Shown: positions 41,000-50,123 of the stretch, piece by piece | How the letters are laid out: each line of letters begins with the position of its first letter | How positions within the stretch are numbered: the stretch's first letter is position 1 | Assembly (NCBI RefSeq): GCF_001712755.1 | Contig: NZ_MDKC01000035.1 | Location: 1-64,000 of the forward strand | Origin: Gottfriedia luciferensis | GTDB taxonomy: Bacteria; Bacillota; Bacilli; Bacillales; Bacillaceae_G | Length of the DNA stretch: 64,000 nucleotides | Direction of reading: 5' to 3' | Made by a program: the position numbers and the translations under genes | Notes under the pieces: generated by a model | Told to the model about the DNA's origin: nothing | Databases searched by the model: none | What the model saw: the letters and a program-made list of their open reading frames with translations, nothing else

Positions 41000-41938
41000 A
41001 TGAAAGTAGATGGTATCTTTGAAGGAGGAGGAGTTCGAGGAATCGGGCATGTTGGTGCTATTTGTGCATTAGAAGAAGAAGGATATGAATGGGCACGTTT
41101 GGCAGGTACTTCTGCTGGTGCTATTGTTGCTACTCTTCTAGCATGTGGCTATACAGGAAAAGAATTAAAGGAAATTATGGATCATCTAGATTATAAGAAA
41201 TTTATTACTAAAACATGGTTGCACTTTATTCCTTTAATAGGACTAGGATTAAATCTCTTATTTAAAAATGGGTTATATAAAAATGACTTTGAAGAAGAAT
41301 GGTTAGAAGCTTTATTATCAAAAAAAGGTGTTCGCTATTTCGATGATTTAGAAAAAGGTAAATTAAAAATCATTATTTCAGATATTAGTAATGGTAAGAT
41401 GGTCGTTTTACCTGACGATTTACCTGATTACGGCTTAACAGCAAAAGATATAACAATTTCTCAAGCAGTAAGAATGAGTGGTACAATTCCCTTTTTCTTT
41501 CAACCAATTAAACTAAAAACTCCTTTTTATAATTATCCAATTTTAATTGTTGATGGCGGAATTCTAAGTAATTTTCCAATTTGGATTTTCGATGATCATC
41601 AAGAATGGCCGACTTTCGGTTTTCGCTTAATAGATGAAGAAATTATTGCGAAACCACTGGATGGTCATACCCCAATCTCATTTTATAAATCAATATTTAT
41701 CACGATGAGACAAGCACACGACATTCGACATCTTACAACTGAAGTAAATGAACGAACAATAAAAATCCCAACTGGTGATATATCAAGTACAGATTTCAAT
41801 TTAACTAAAAAAGAAAAAGAAGCACTTTTTACAAATGGATACCAAGCCGCAAAAAAATTTCTTGGAACTTGGGATTTTGAAAAGTTTAAACACAACTATC
41901 CGCCTGAACCTTACTGTCAAAAGGTGAATAGTCTGTAG
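41000..41938 (+). CDS. Patatin-like phospholipase
   Basis: A 312-residue acyl hydrolase. An oxyanion motif FEGGGVRGIGHVGAI lies at the N-terminus, the nucleophile elbow GTSAG (Ser near residue 40) next, and the Asp of the catalytic dyad in ILIVDGGILSNFP near residue 180. These are the complete patatin set. There is no signal peptide and only a weak hydrophobic segment near 75-90, so it is probably cytosolic or peripheral. It hydrolyses acyl groups of phospholipids. It is monocistronic, with a GAAAGGTAGG ribosome binding site and a strong terminator. Confidence 0.92.
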   Translation: MKVDGIFEGGGVRGIGHVGAICALEEEGYEWARLAGTSAGAIVATLLACGYTGKELKEIMDHLDYKKFITKTWLHFIPLIGLGLNLLFKNGLYKNDFEEEWLEALLSKKGVRYFDDLEKGKLKIIISDISNGKMVVLPDDLPDYGLTAKDITISQAVRMSGTIPFFFQPIKLKTPFYNYPILIVDGGILSNFPIWIFDDHQEWPTFGFRLIDEEIIAKPLDGHTPISFYKSIFITMRQAHDIRHLTTEVNERTIKIPTGDISSTDFNLTKKEKEALFTNGYQAAKKFLGTWDFEKFKHNYPPEPYCQKVNSL

Positions 41939-41944
41939 TAACTT

Positions 41945-41992
41945 AAAAAACGCAATCTTTTCTTGATATTCATAGAAAAGATTACGTTTTTG
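41945..41992. terminator. Bidirectional terminator
   Basis: AAAAACGCAATCTTTTCT and AGAAAAGATTACGTTTTT arms. It serves the patatin gene and the convergent anti-sigma gene. Confidence 0.85.
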
Positions 41993-42021
41993 TTTTTCCT
42001 TTTCAGTTCCGTTAGATTAAC

Positions 42022-43335
42022 TCATTTAATCCTTACTTTAGCATCCCCCCGAATATATTCAGGATAAAACGCAAGCTTAAGCTTTAATGGATTAACGTAA
42101 TCTTTAGTAGAAATTGTTATTCCTACTATTTGCTTACCACCATCATGATATTCAGTTGATTCTGCACTAGTTTCAACTTCTTTGCCATTAGCATCAAAAA
42201 TTGATTCAACCAATGAGTAATGAAATTCTTTTTTTGTATTTAAGGTGAACTTCAAGTCTGATCCTTCTTTTTTTAAGTCAGTTACATAATTTCCTTTTGG
42301 CTGTTTAAGAATTTGTTGTTTCTCAGTATCAACTAAAATATAGTCTTCATCCTTATCAACTGCCTGTAGCTTATTAATAACCAAATATAATTCTTTTGGA
42401 TCTTTAAAGTAATTACTCTGTAAATAGATAATTCGTTCATTATCACTAAGAATATTGGCAGTAGTTCCATTTGTTATTTTAGACCATACTTCACCATTTT
42501 GATCAAGAAGTTCAAAATCAGTAAAATCTAATATTTTCTTAGTATTATTTGGATCCATTTTTACTTGTACAGCTACACGAAGAGGATAAACTGTAACTTT
42601 TTTAATGGTTATCTTTTGCCCTTCAATCATTACTGTTTTATTTAGTTCGTATATTTGCTTTGTTTTTTCTAGATTTTTTAAAGAGAATGGAATAGAAAAT
42701 TGCTCTGAAACCTCCTTACTCTTTATCTTTAAATCTAGGTAAAAATCTTTTTGCTCGTTTGTTTTCTGAAAAAGATATTCAATCTTACTAGTATAAGTAT
42801 TTAACTCGTCTTTTACTGGAAGATCAAATGAAGAAGAATGTTCTGGCAATTCTTCACCATTACTTGGTTTGAGATTCACTTCTTTTAAAGTAAAATTATG
42901 TTGTGTCTCTTTTGCATCAATCGTGTAAAAAATTACTATTCCTTGCTCATCAGCAATTACTGAATCAATCGTTACCTTAATTCCGTTTTTCTCTTGAGAA
43001 ATATTAATTTCTTGAGCATATTTATTTTCTACAGCTGATATTAGACCCTTATCATCACGTATAAGCTTAACGATTTTCTCCATACCTGGAATATTTGTTA
43101 AATAATCAGCAAAGGTTGGCGATACACGAATACTTGTAAGAAATCCCAATAGAAGAATAGCAGCTGCAACAATAGACCAAATCTTAGATTTCCGTTTCGG
43201 TTTAGTTACCAACTTAGTTACTTTAGCTTTTTGAAGTCCAATTTGTATAGCCTCATCAATTTCATCAATAGGTAATTCGACGTTTTCATATTTTTCTTTC
43301 CACTTTTTTAATTCATTTTCTTCTTTTTCAAACAC
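42022..43335 (-). CDS. DUF4179-type anti-sigma factor
   Basis: About 437 residues. The likely start is GTG at 43335, 9 bases after AAAGGAG, overlapping the sigma gene by 8 bases (an ATG at 43359 lacks a ribosome binding site). A cytosolic Lys/Glu-rich N-terminus should hold the sigma factor. One helix follows (SIVAAAILLLGFLTSIRV, about residue 55), then DUF4179 (NIPGMEKIVKLIRDDKGLIS) and beta-rich extracytoplasmic domains (about residues 90-430, DUF5643-like). It is translationally coupled to the ECF sigma factor and presumably releases it on an envelope signal. Confidence 0.85.
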   Translation of the reverse strand: MFEKEENELKKWKEKYENVELPIDEIDEAIQIGLQKAKVTKLVTKPKRKSKIWSIVAAAILLLGFLTSIRVSPTFADYLTNIPGMEKIVKLIRDDKGLISAVENKYAQEINISQEKNGIKVTIDSVIADEQGIVIFYTIDAKETQHNFTLKEVNLKPSNGEELPEHSSSFDLPVKDELNTYTSKIEYLFQKTNEQKDFYLDLKIKSKEVSEQFSIPFSLKNLEKTKQIYELNKTVMIEGQKITIKKVTVYPLRVAVQVKMDPNNTKKILDFTDFELLDQNGEVWSKITNGTTANILSDNERIIYLQSNYFKDPKELYLVINKLQAVDKDEDYILVDTEKQQILKQPKGNYVTDLKKEGSDLKFTLNTKKEFHYSLVESIFDANGKEVETSAESTEYHDGGKQIVGITISTKDYVNPLKLKLAFYPEYIRGDAKVRIK

Positions 43336-43849
43336 GGCCTTTTTCTCCTTTCTCTTCAAGGATTCCTCTTAATGACCTCAATGCTTTATTCAACCAAGTC
43401 TTTACCGTACCTTCTGGGCGATTCCACATAATTGCAATATCTTTAATTTTGACATCGTGAAAATATTTTAAATGTAAAAGCTGTCGCTGTGTATCATCAA
43501 GCTGTGACATTGCTTCTTCTATTTCAATATAGTTATAATCTTCGGTCGTACCTAGCTGTGAAATATATTCATCGTCGAAAGTTACTCTATTATTCTTCTT
43601 AATATAATCCTGGCAGTAATTAATCATAATCCGAATAAGCCATGTTTTTACATAACTTGGTTCTCTCAATGTTTTTATGTTTTGATAAGCTCTAAAGGTT
43701 ACTTCTTGAATTGCTTCAATTGCCTCATCTTTATTCTTCAAGTAAGCTAATGCAGTTTTATATAATGATATTTTATGCTCATGCATAATTGACAAAAATG
43801 CTTGCTCATCTCCTTTGATAGCCCTTTTCACTAGACTATGATCCTGCAA
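43328..43849 (-). CDS. ECF-type RNA polymerase sigma factor
   Basis: About 173 residues. Region 2 is ALAYLKNKDEAIEAIQEVTF, then RAYQNIKTLREPSYVKTWLI. Region 4 is DDTQRQLLHLKYFHDVKIKD, then IAIMWNRPEGTVKTWLNKAL. There is no region 1 or 3, as in the ECF group. The start is chosen as TTG at 43849 because GGAGGG lies 7 bases upstream. The ATG at 43864 has no ribosome binding site. The last bases overlap the anti-sigma gene. The target promoters are unknown, and autoregulation is usual. Confidence 0.9.
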   Translation of the reverse strand: MQDHSLVKRAIKGDEQAFLSIMHEHKISLYKTALAYLKNKDEAIEAIQEVTFRAYQNIKTLREPSYVKTWLIRIMINYCQDYIKKNNRVTFDDEYISQLGTTEDYNYIEIEEAMSQLDDTQRQLLHLKYFHDVKIKDIAIMWNRPEGTVKTWLNKALRSLRGILEEKGEKGRV

Positions 43850-44109
43850 TCTCAATCCCTCCATCTCGATGTTCTATACATTAGACTCCTGAGAGCTAAA
43901 AAAGTTTTAATAATTTTTAATTTTTTTGAATCAATTTCATAATCCATCTTTTATTAAGCCTCCATCTACGGAATTTGATTGCTAACTTTTAAAAAATCAA
44001 AAATAACATACAAATAATAGTTTTGTAGATTTTTCTTAAATTCCAAAAGGAGTAATATGCTATTAAAAAATTTGAAAAATTAACAATATCGACAATAGAT
44101 ATTGGCTAA

Positions 44110-44161
44110 TTTTACCTTTTTAGATGTTATCATAATTTCGTAATCGTTTACTAAAAAATTA
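44110..44161 (+). promoter_or_regulatory. Conserved upstream element, copy C
   Basis: TTTACCTTTTTAGATGTTA, then TAATTTCGTAATCGTTTACT followed by AAAAAA. This is the reverse complement of copies A and B, and so has the same orientation relative to its downstream gene (44254). It lies within the 389-base gap after the sigma gene start, which is otherwise featureless. Confidence 0.55.
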
Positions 44162-44253
44162 GAGACAGTTTTGAAAAAGACTAATTCTATTTTATCTTCT
44201 ACGGTATATTTTTTGTCGGTGCAACAACCTATTGGAAGCAGGAGGATAATATT

Positions 44254-44466
44254 ATGAAATTAGCAAAAAAAATATTAATTATAACTTCATACATACTGTT
44301 TACCGTATTGATTATAGTTGGTCCAGAGTTTCATAAGTATAAATTGTATGTTCTTTTCTTACAGGTATTATTTTTTTGTACAGGTCCATTATTATTAGTA
44401 TTGATAGATCGGAAGAGAAAAAGAAGTAAAGTTAAGGCTGAAATCAACAGAATCGAAATGAAATAG
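44254..44466 (+). CDS. Small two-helix membrane protein
   Basis: 70 residues, with two membrane helices (about 5-24 and 31-53) and a strongly basic C-terminus (DRKRKRSKVKAEINRIEMK). GCAGGAGG is the ribosome binding site. The family is not recognised. It is preceded by element copy C, which links it in control to the small envelope proteins at 505-810 and 1726-2538. Confidence 0.55.
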   Translation: MKLAKKILIITSYILFTVLIIVGPEFHKYKLYVLFLQVLFFCTGPLLLVLIDRKRKRSKVKAEINRIEMK

Positions 44467-44549
44467 TTTTACGTTTGTAGATCTATGGAGTGGAATTAGA
44501 ATTTAAGCAGCTTTTATAAAGACATAAAAATTTTTAAAAGGAGCCAAAA

Positions 44550-44583
44550 TAAAAAGACATGAGCATCCACACTCATGTCCTTT
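44550..44583 (-). terminator. Terminator of the ftsZ-like gene
   Basis: GACATGAG and CTCATGTC arms with an 8-base loop, followed by TTTTT on the minus strand. Confidence 0.85.
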
Positions 44584-44598
44584 TCTACATCTATAAAT

Positions 44599-45987
44599 CT
44601 ATCTATTTCTGTTTTTTCGATTACGTAAGAATGCCGGAATATATGAAGTTGAATCTTCCTTCTCATTGTATCGACCATATTCTTGTTGTTCATTATAGCG
44701 TCCGTAATCTTGTTGTTCTTTGTATCTATTATTATCTTGTTGTTCTGTGTAACGATTTTGATCTTGTCGTTCTGTGTAACGGTTATAATCTTGCTGTTCA
44801 TTAAATCGGCCATAATCATTTTGTTCATTATATCGCCCATAATCTTGTTGCTCATTGTAACGTCCATAATTTTGCTGTTCCGTGTATCGACCTGCGTCTT
44901 GTTGATCATTAAAGCGACCGTAATCTTGCTGTTGGTCTACACGATATCTCTGATCTTGTTGGAATCGTTGCTCTCTATTGTATAAGCTAGGTGCTTCTTC
45001 TATTGGTCTAGAAGGAGTTCTTACCATTTTCTCTTCTTTATCCGCAAATCCTGTAGCAATTACCGTTACAATAATTTCATCTTTTAAGTTTTCGTCGATT
45101 ACCGAACCGAAAATCATATTTAATTCTTCGTGAGATGCAGAAGCAACGATATCTGCAGCTTCTTGTACTTCAAACAGACTTAAGTTACGTCCACCTGTAA
45201 TATTCATAATTACACCATGAGCTCCATTAATAGAAGTTTCAAGTAATGGAGAATTTAATGCCTTCTGAGCAGCGATTGTAGCGCGATCTTTACCTTTTGC
45301 AATACCAATTCCCATAAGGGCTGTCCCTTTATGAGACATGACTGTTTTAACATCCGCAAAGTCAAGATTGATTAATCCTGGTACTGCGATTAAGTCGGAA
45401 ATCCCTTGAACCCCTTGTCGAAGTACATTATCCGCTTCACGGAATGCTTCGAGCATCGGTGTTTTTTTGTCAACTAGCTCCAATAATCGATCGTTTGGAA
45501 TGATAATTAAAGTATCAACCGCTTCTCTAAGTTCCTTAATTCCACCTTCAGCATTTGTTGCACGCTTTTTACCTTCAAATTTGAAAGGACGAGTTACTAC
45601 TCCAATTGTTAAAGCACCAAGCTTTCGAGCTATTTTCGCAACTTCAGGTGCTGCACCCGTACCTGTTCCGCCGCCCATTCCAGCTGTAACGAAAACCATG
45701 TCTGCACCTTTTAGTACTTCCTCAATTTGAGACTTACTTTCTTCTACTGCTCTTTTTCCAATTTCAGGATTTGCACCTGCTCCTAAACCACGCGTCAACG
45801 TAGCACCGATTTGCATTGTAATTTCAGCTTTTGATTGTTTCAGTGCTTGCGCATCCGTATTAAAAGCAATGAATTCAACGCCTTCTACTCCGTCTTCAAT
45901 CATTCGGTTAACGGCGTTATTACCGCCACCACCAACACCTATAACTTTTATTCTTGCAAACTGTTCTATATTTTCAAATTCAAACAT
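44599..45987 (-). CDS. ftsZ: FtsZ-type tubulin GTPase with repeat-built linker
   Basis: About 462 residues, starting at the second ATG (45987), 7 bases after AGGAGG. Residues 1-318 are a canonical Fts[21 protein letters not shown], the tubulin signature GGGTGTG near 105, the T3/T5 loops, and the T7 loop NLDFADV near 205 for GTP hydrolysis. It should polymerise into the division ring. The C-terminal linker, usually irregular and about 50 residues, here holds ten tandem 9-residue repeats (QQDYGRYNE). The conserved end peptide [13 protein letters not shown], which binds FtsA/SepF, follows. There is no ftsA or other dcw gene nearby, so this may be a second ftsZ. Confidence 0.93.
   Translation of the reverse strand: MFEFENIEQFARIKVIGVGGGGNNAVNRMIEDGVEGVEFIAFNTDAQALKQSKAEITMQIGATLTRGLGAGANPEIGKRAVEESKSQIEEVLKGADMVFVTAGMGGGTGTGAAPEVAKIARKLGALTIGVVTRPFKFEGKKRATNAEGGIKELREAVDTLIIIPNDRLLELVDKKTPMLEAFREADNVLRQGVQGISDLIAVPGLINLDFADVKTVMSHKGTALMGIGIAKGKDRATIAAQKALNSPLLETSINGAHGVIMNITGGRNLSLFEVQEAADIVASASHEELNMIFGSVIDENLKDEIIVTVIATGFADKEEKMVRTPSRPIEEAPSLYNREQRFQQDQRYRVDQQQDYGRFNDQQDAGRYTEQQNYGRYNEQQDYGRYNEQNDYGRFNEQQDYNRYTERQDQNRYTEQQDNNRYKEQQDYGRYNEQQEYGRYNEKEDSTSYIPAFLRNRKNRNR
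44662..44931 (-). repeat. Ten 27-base tandem repeats encoding the FtsZ linker
   Basis: Exactly in-frame 27-base units coding [81 protein letters not shown] and QQEYGRYNE. Divergence is mostly at positions 4, 5 and 8. Such arrays expand or shrink by slippage. Confidence 0.9.
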
Positions 45988-46484
45988 GATCATTCCTCCT
46001 CGTCATACCGATTACATAATTTCACGTTTTTCAAAGAACCATTCATTATCATTCTAAGATTTATCTTTTTATGTACGTTTTAGTAGATTAGAATTATCCA
46101 ATTCACTTTAAGACATAGAATTGTCCTAATTCCCCTAACACTACTATACAAGAAAACTACCTGTTATCTATTTGATAATTTTCCCTTAATATACCTTTAA
46201 CTAAAACATGTATTTTAACATCTTAATGTAATATCTCTATTAACTTCGTAACAAACTTTCATTAAAAAGTTTGTACAATTAATATAATTCTTTCCTTATT
46301 GATTGAATCCTTTAAGAAACTATTGATTTATGAGAAAACACAACTACACTTTATACTTTGTTAAAATATTCACAAACAATACATTTATTCGCACTATGTT
46401 ATAAGTATAATTTGGTAATATATACATGTATAAGAAATTATTTCCACAACTATTTTAAAAATAAATTTATAAAGGAGAGAGAGT
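45988..46484. other. Divergent intergenic region between ftsZ-like and matrixin genes
   Basis: About 500 AT-rich bases. AGAATTATCCAATTC and AGAATTGTCCTAATTC (46090-46130) are near-repeats that may be regulatory. No ORF with a ribosome binding site and no terminator was seen. Confidence 0.35.
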
Positions 46485-47063
46485 ATGAAAAAATTATTTA
46501 CAAGTTTAATTATTTTAGTTTGTATATTAACAACTTTTTCTATCCCGCTCAAAACGTCTTATGCCTATAATACTTATGGCCACAAACTAGTTAATGGAGT
46601 AGGTCATTATGGACAAAACAGACAATATTATTTTCTAGATAGTTCATTAGGTACAGAAAAGCAAAAATTTAAAGATGCTATGAATAAATGGATTTATGGA
46701 ACAATTACTACACCTATTTCTTTTAGAGAAACAACTACTAAATCATCTTCTGTATTAGATGTATTTAAATTTACTACAAAGGATGATGGAACGGCTGGAA
46801 TAACATATTTTATGTATGGAAAAAAACACGTTGACGCTTCTAAAACTGATTGGTACTGGGCATATATAGATTTACAAACCGGAACTTATAATAAATTAAC
46901 GGATTGGCAAAAAAGACTTGTTCATGCCCATGAAATAGGACATGCGTTTGGCTTAAATCACACAAAGGTTTATGGAAATTTAATGCATCCAAATGGGAAC
47001 CAGTCATCTACCAATATCCCATTAGATGATCAATTTAAAGGTATCAATTTCATTTATAAATAA
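46485..47063 (+). CDS. Secreted matrixin-like zinc metalloprotease
   Basis: 192 residues with a signal peptide (KKLFTSLIILVCILTTFSIP, cut near SYA, residue 27). The zinc site is VHAHEIGHAFGLNH (HExGHxxGLxH, about residues 146-156), followed by a Met-turn GNLMHP. This is the metzincin/matrixin signature with catalytic Glu and three His. A prodomain with Cys switch is not evident. AAAGGAGAG is the ribosome binding site. A membrane-anchored protein gene follows after 12 bases, so the two form an operon. Confidence 0.85.
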   Translation: MKKLFTSLIILVCILTTFSIPLKTSYAYNTYGHKLVNGVGHYGQNRQYYFLDSSLGTEKQKFKDAMNKWIYGTITTPISFRETTTKSSSVLDVFKFTTKDDGTAGITYFMYGKKHVDASKTDWYWAYIDLQTGTYNKLTDWQKRLVHAHEIGHAFGLNHTKVYGNLMHPNGNQSSTNIPLDDQFKGINFIYK

Positions 47064-47075
47064 GGAGGAATTGAA

Positions 47076-47846
47076 TTGAAAAAAAATAGTATTATATTTA
47101 GTGTTTTAGTTACTATAGCCTTTAGTTCGTTAATTTACTATTATATTAATAATGAAAAACCAAATAAACAAAACAATACGGCAAATATAATGGAAGAAAA
47201 TAAAGACTTAATAAAAAGTTCAGATGATAACAAGTCTAATCCTTCAAATTATCCATTAAATAACCAATCAAATAAAATAGAAACCGTAATTGCTAGTGCA
47301 TCTCTTTTTGGTAACTTTGATCGAGTCGAGGACTTAATGAAAGATTCCGATTTAGTCGTAAAGGGTACTGTAAAATCAGTAGAACCGTATGTCGTAAAAA
47401 ATAATGCTGGAATTGGTAGACCGTATACTAAATTAACTTTTAAAATCAAACATGTTCTATCAGGAGACAAAAATTTAAAAGGAAAAACAATTTCGATATT
47501 AGAATATGGAGGAATAATTTCAAAAAAAGACTTTGGTCTAGATAAAAAGTTCAAAGATTTATCAAATTCAGAGCTACAGGAAAAACTTGAAGTATCGTTA
47601 GAAGGTATTCCCAATTCTAAAGCTGGTCAAAATATGGTCGCTTTTTTAGTGGATGATAAAGATGCCATAAATACAGAGTCTAAGTTATATGGGATCAGAG
47701 GAGCATACAAGGGCAGATTTACCCAAGACACTAAGACGAAGAAATATAAACGTGGTATACCTAAAAATGTAACTACAGAAGAAGAAGGTACGGAATTGAA
47801 AATTAATGATGCTGTTACGGAACTAAATAATCAACTAGAAAGCTAA
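47076..47846 (+). CDS. Membrane-anchored protein co-transcribed with the protease
   Basis: 256 residues starting with TTG after AAGGAGG. An N-terminal helix (residues 5-24) anchors an extracytoplasmic part: first an Asn/Lys-rich low-complexity linker (25-65), then a beta-rich domain (VEDLMKDSDLVVKGTVKSVE and LTFKIKHVLSGDKNLKGKTI). The latter resembles Firmicute lipoproteins with an OB-like fold, but I cannot name the family. The tight spacing suggests that it works with the protease, perhaps as immunity, chaperone or substrate (inference). Confidence 0.65.
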   Translation: MKKNSIIFSVLVTIAFSSLIYYYINNEKPNKQNNTANIMEENKDLIKSSDDNKSNPSNYPLNNQSNKIETVIASASLFGNFDRVEDLMKDSDLVVKGTVKSVEPYVVKNNAGIGRPYTKLTFKIKHVLSGDKNLKGKTISILEYGGIISKKDFGLDKKFKDLSNSELQEKLEVSLEGIPNSKAGQNMVAFLVDDKDAINTESKLYGIRGAYKGRFTQDTKTKKYKRGIPKNVTTEEEGTELKINDAVTELNNQLES

Positions 47847-47868
47847 ATAATAATGTTTCATATTAGGA

Positions 47869-47898
47869 AAAAGGACTTGAAATATAACCAAGTCCTTC
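47869..47898. terminator. Bidirectional terminator
   Basis: AAAAAGGACTTG and CAAGTCCTT arms with an 8-base loop between convergent genes. Confidence 0.75.
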
Positions 47899-47910
47899 TC
47901 ACTTAAAAGT

Positions 47911-48891
47911 TTATTTTTCAATTAATTCTGTTTTATTATCATCAGTCCAATTCTGAACACCGTCATCTTCGTCCAATTCGATAATTACGTCCGTTACACC
48001 TTTTTCTTTCATGATTTTTTCTTCTAAACGATCTTTTATGTCATCAGCTTGAGCTATAGTTAAATTAGGATCTAATTCAATTTCTATTTCAACATGTAAA
48101 TCTTCACCCTCTTTGACAACCGTAAGAGCTTGAATATCTTTGACATCTGGATCTTCCATTATGATTTCACCAATCTTGTCTTCCATTTCTTCATCAGATT
48201 CACCAATTACACCTGCAGCATTATCAAGAAAAACTTTTCCAACAACAAGGAACATCAAAATACCGATGATGACAGAAGCAACACCTTCCGCTTGATGAAA
48301 TGGTGTAAAGTAAGCAATGATTACAGCAATCATCGCTAATAATCCACCTAAAGTTGCTACTGTATCTTCTAAGAAAACTAATTTTGTAGCTGGTTTTGCT
48401 TTTCCTAAATTAGAAATTGCCTCTGTAACTACGCCAAAACCACTTGTTGTTATTCCTAATTCATGACTAATTTCTTTCATTGCTTTGTAAAGTACAAATG
48501 CTTCAAGCACAACCGAAGCACCTAAAATAGTAAGGGTAATAGCCAGTCCTGAAGAGTGGGTTGGATGTACAATATGATGAATTCCTTCGACAATCGTTTC
48601 AAACGCCATAATTCCTACAATTAATACTGCTCCAAGTAAAACTAAATTAACTAGTCGACCAAATCCGTTTGGGAACCGATCTGTTGGTGCTTTTTTACTT
48701 AAAGCTGAACCGCTAAAAACAAAAAGTTGGTTCGCAGTATCGGCAGCACTATGCATCATCTCAGCAAAAAGTGCAACACTTCCTGTCATGCTAAACCCTA
48801 TTCCTTTTATTATCGCTATTACAGCGTTAACAATAGCTGCTAATAATGCAGATTTATTACCTTTTTTTAAAAGCTGTAAAAATTCTTTCAT
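47911..48891 (-). CDS. Cation diffusion facilitator transporter
   Basis: 326 residues. Six membrane helices in the first 215 residues carry the CDF metal site ALFAEMMHSAADTANQLFVF (helix 2). A cytosolic C-terminal domain (residues 220-310) contains VKDIQALTVVKEGEDLHVEI, the usual regulatory ferredoxin-like fold. Members export zinc, manganese or iron in exchange for protons. It resembles the YdbO branch, with a longer acidic tail (DEDDGVQNWTDDNKTELIEK). The metal is not evident. Confidence 0.88.
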   Translation of the reverse strand: MKEFLQLLKKGNKSALLAAIVNAVIAIIKGIGFSMTGSVALFAEMMHSAADTANQLFVFSGSALSKKAPTDRFPNGFGRLVNLVLLGAVLIVGIMAFETIVEGIHHIVHPTHSSGLAITLTILGASVVLEAFVLYKAMKEISHELGITTSGFGVVTEAISNLGKAKPATKLVFLEDTVATLGGLLAMIAVIIAYFTPFHQAEGVASVIIGILMFLVVGKVFLDNAAGVIGESDEEMEDKIGEIIMEDPDVKDIQALTVVKEGEDLHVEIEIELDPNLTIAQADDIKDRLEEKIMKEKGVTDVIIELDEDDGVQNWTDDNKTELIEK

Positions 48892-49138
48892 TCTATACTC
48901 CTCTTCACTAGTATTTTTATATTATGTATTTTTATATTTTTTATTAGCTAACTCAGGGAAAGTTCATTAAATTCGAACTAACAACAGTTTATTTTTTACT
49001 TATTTGGAAAGATATGTAATTTAATATTACCATAGGTTTTCGTTATTCTTTTGTATCTTCAACAAAAATATTTCTGTTCGGCTAAAATATTTGACGAGTT
49101 GAATAGAAACTCATTTTCTTTAACAAACGAAGGTTCCT

Positions 49139-49303
49139 CTATAGACGAAAAAACAAATAGAAATCCAATAGATAAATCACGATAATTGCCAATGTTATTC
49201 CTATTAAGAAAAAAAATATCTTTTTTAAAAGCTTTTTTTTAGTAAAAATTGAAACCCATAAACAAAATAATGCTAATAATAAAATTGGTACCGTTAGTAG
49301 CAT
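49139..49303 (-). CDS. Possible 54-residue two-helix membrane protein
   Basis: ATG at 49303, TAG at 49139-49141. The product has a hydrophobic helix (LLTVPILLLALFCLWVSIF), a basic turn (TKKKLLKK), and a second helix (IFFFLIGITLAIIVIYLLDF). The ribosome binding site is weak (GTGAAGATAG). The helix-basic turn-helix design over long homopolymer A/T tracts suggests that selection has held the frame. It is unrecognised. The rest of 48892-49370 is featureless. Confidence 0.4.
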   Translation of the reverse strand: MLLTVPILLLALFCLWVSIFTKKKLLKKIFFFLIGITLAIIVIYLLDFYLFFRL

Positions 49304-49370
49304 AATCAACAACTATCTTCACATCCTTTAACTGAGATTCCTATGTCATACTTAAATTTTTTTGAGGTTC

Positions 49371-49400
49371 AAAAAAAGCTATCTAAAAAGACAGCTTTTA
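49371..49400 (-). terminator. Terminator of the paiB-like gene
   Basis: AAAAGCT.TCT and AGA.AGCTTTT arms with a short A loop. A T-run on the minus strand follows. Confidence 0.65.
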
Positions 49401-49458
49401 ATAATTTATATGCAGTTAATGAAATGTATTAGTTCCATTTCAATTTTTAAAACCATTT

Positions 49459-50100
49459 TTACTTTTTACTTTCCTTAAAAGATACATGTTCTAATCTCTT
49501 TTCCATTAGTTCAGCAATTTGTTTTGACTGTGGATCTTTTTCTTTTTGTAAATTATCAATGATATGATTATAATCCTTTTCGCTTCGGTTCTGGCTCAAT
49601 TTATATGAAGCCTGAATTTCATTCACCTTAATCTTAAATCCAACAATACCTTTAAGTTCACTTTCTAAAAGGTCTGGAGAAAGTTTATCCAAGAGTACTG
49701 GGTTTTCACGATTTTTCTCATATTTTTCTAGCATGATTGTTAGTTCATCTACTAATTCATCTCTTTCTAAAATGCTTGCTTTTCCGTAAACATGCACGGC
49801 TTGATAATTCCAAGTTGGAACTTCCTCAACTTCATACCAAGAAGACGAAATATAAGCGTGAGGTCCTTGAAACATAACAAGCACTTCTTCACTATTCTCA
49901 AATGTTCTCCATTGTGGATTTCCATATGCAATATGTCCAGTAATATAATAATCTTCACCTTTTTTAGTTATACCTAAAGGTAAATGAGTAGCAATTGGTC
50001 TACTCTGTTTTGTTGTGATAATCGTACCAAATGAGTTTTTTTGAACGAAATCCCAAATTTCTTTAGGATTTGTGACTTTATAATATTTTGGAATATACAT
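49459..50100 (-). CDS. paiB: PaiB-type FMN-binding transcriptional regulator
   Basis: About 213 residues from the ATG preceded by AGGGGAGAT. The start at 50154 would run through an operator-like repeat. The family signature is present: YIPKYYKVTNPKEIWDFVQK, then ATHLPLGITKKGEDYYITGH, then NPQWRTF, and FQGPHAYISSSWYEVEEVPT. The fold is a split-barrel flavin-binding domain. In B. subtilis PaiB (with the acetyltransferase PaiA) represses sporulation and degradative-enzyme genes. No paiA is adjacent here, although a polyamine-type acetyltransferase lies at 20475. Confidence 0.9.
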   Translation of the reverse strand: MYIPKYYKVTNPKEIWDFVQKNSFGTIITTKQSRPIATHLPLGITKKGEDYYITGHIAYGNPQWRTFENSEEVLVMFQGPHAYISSSWYEVEEVPTWNYQAVHVYGKASILERDELVDELTIMLEKYEKNRENPVLLDKLSPDLLESELKGIVGFKIKVNEIQASYKLSQNRSEKDYNHIIDNLQKEKDPQSKQIAELMEKRLEHVSFKESKK

Positions 50101-50123
50101 AATCCAGAATCTCCCCTTGTTTT

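Noticed and set aside
44662-44931. Regular repeats resembling a CRISPR array
   Set aside because: The 27-base units are contiguous with no unique spacers, and they encode an in-frame protein repeat. No cas genes are nearby.
44683-44985. Plus-strand open frames across the ftsZ repeat region
   Set aside because: They are the antisense reading of the 27-base repeats. They lack a ribosome binding site and have only repeat-derived composition.
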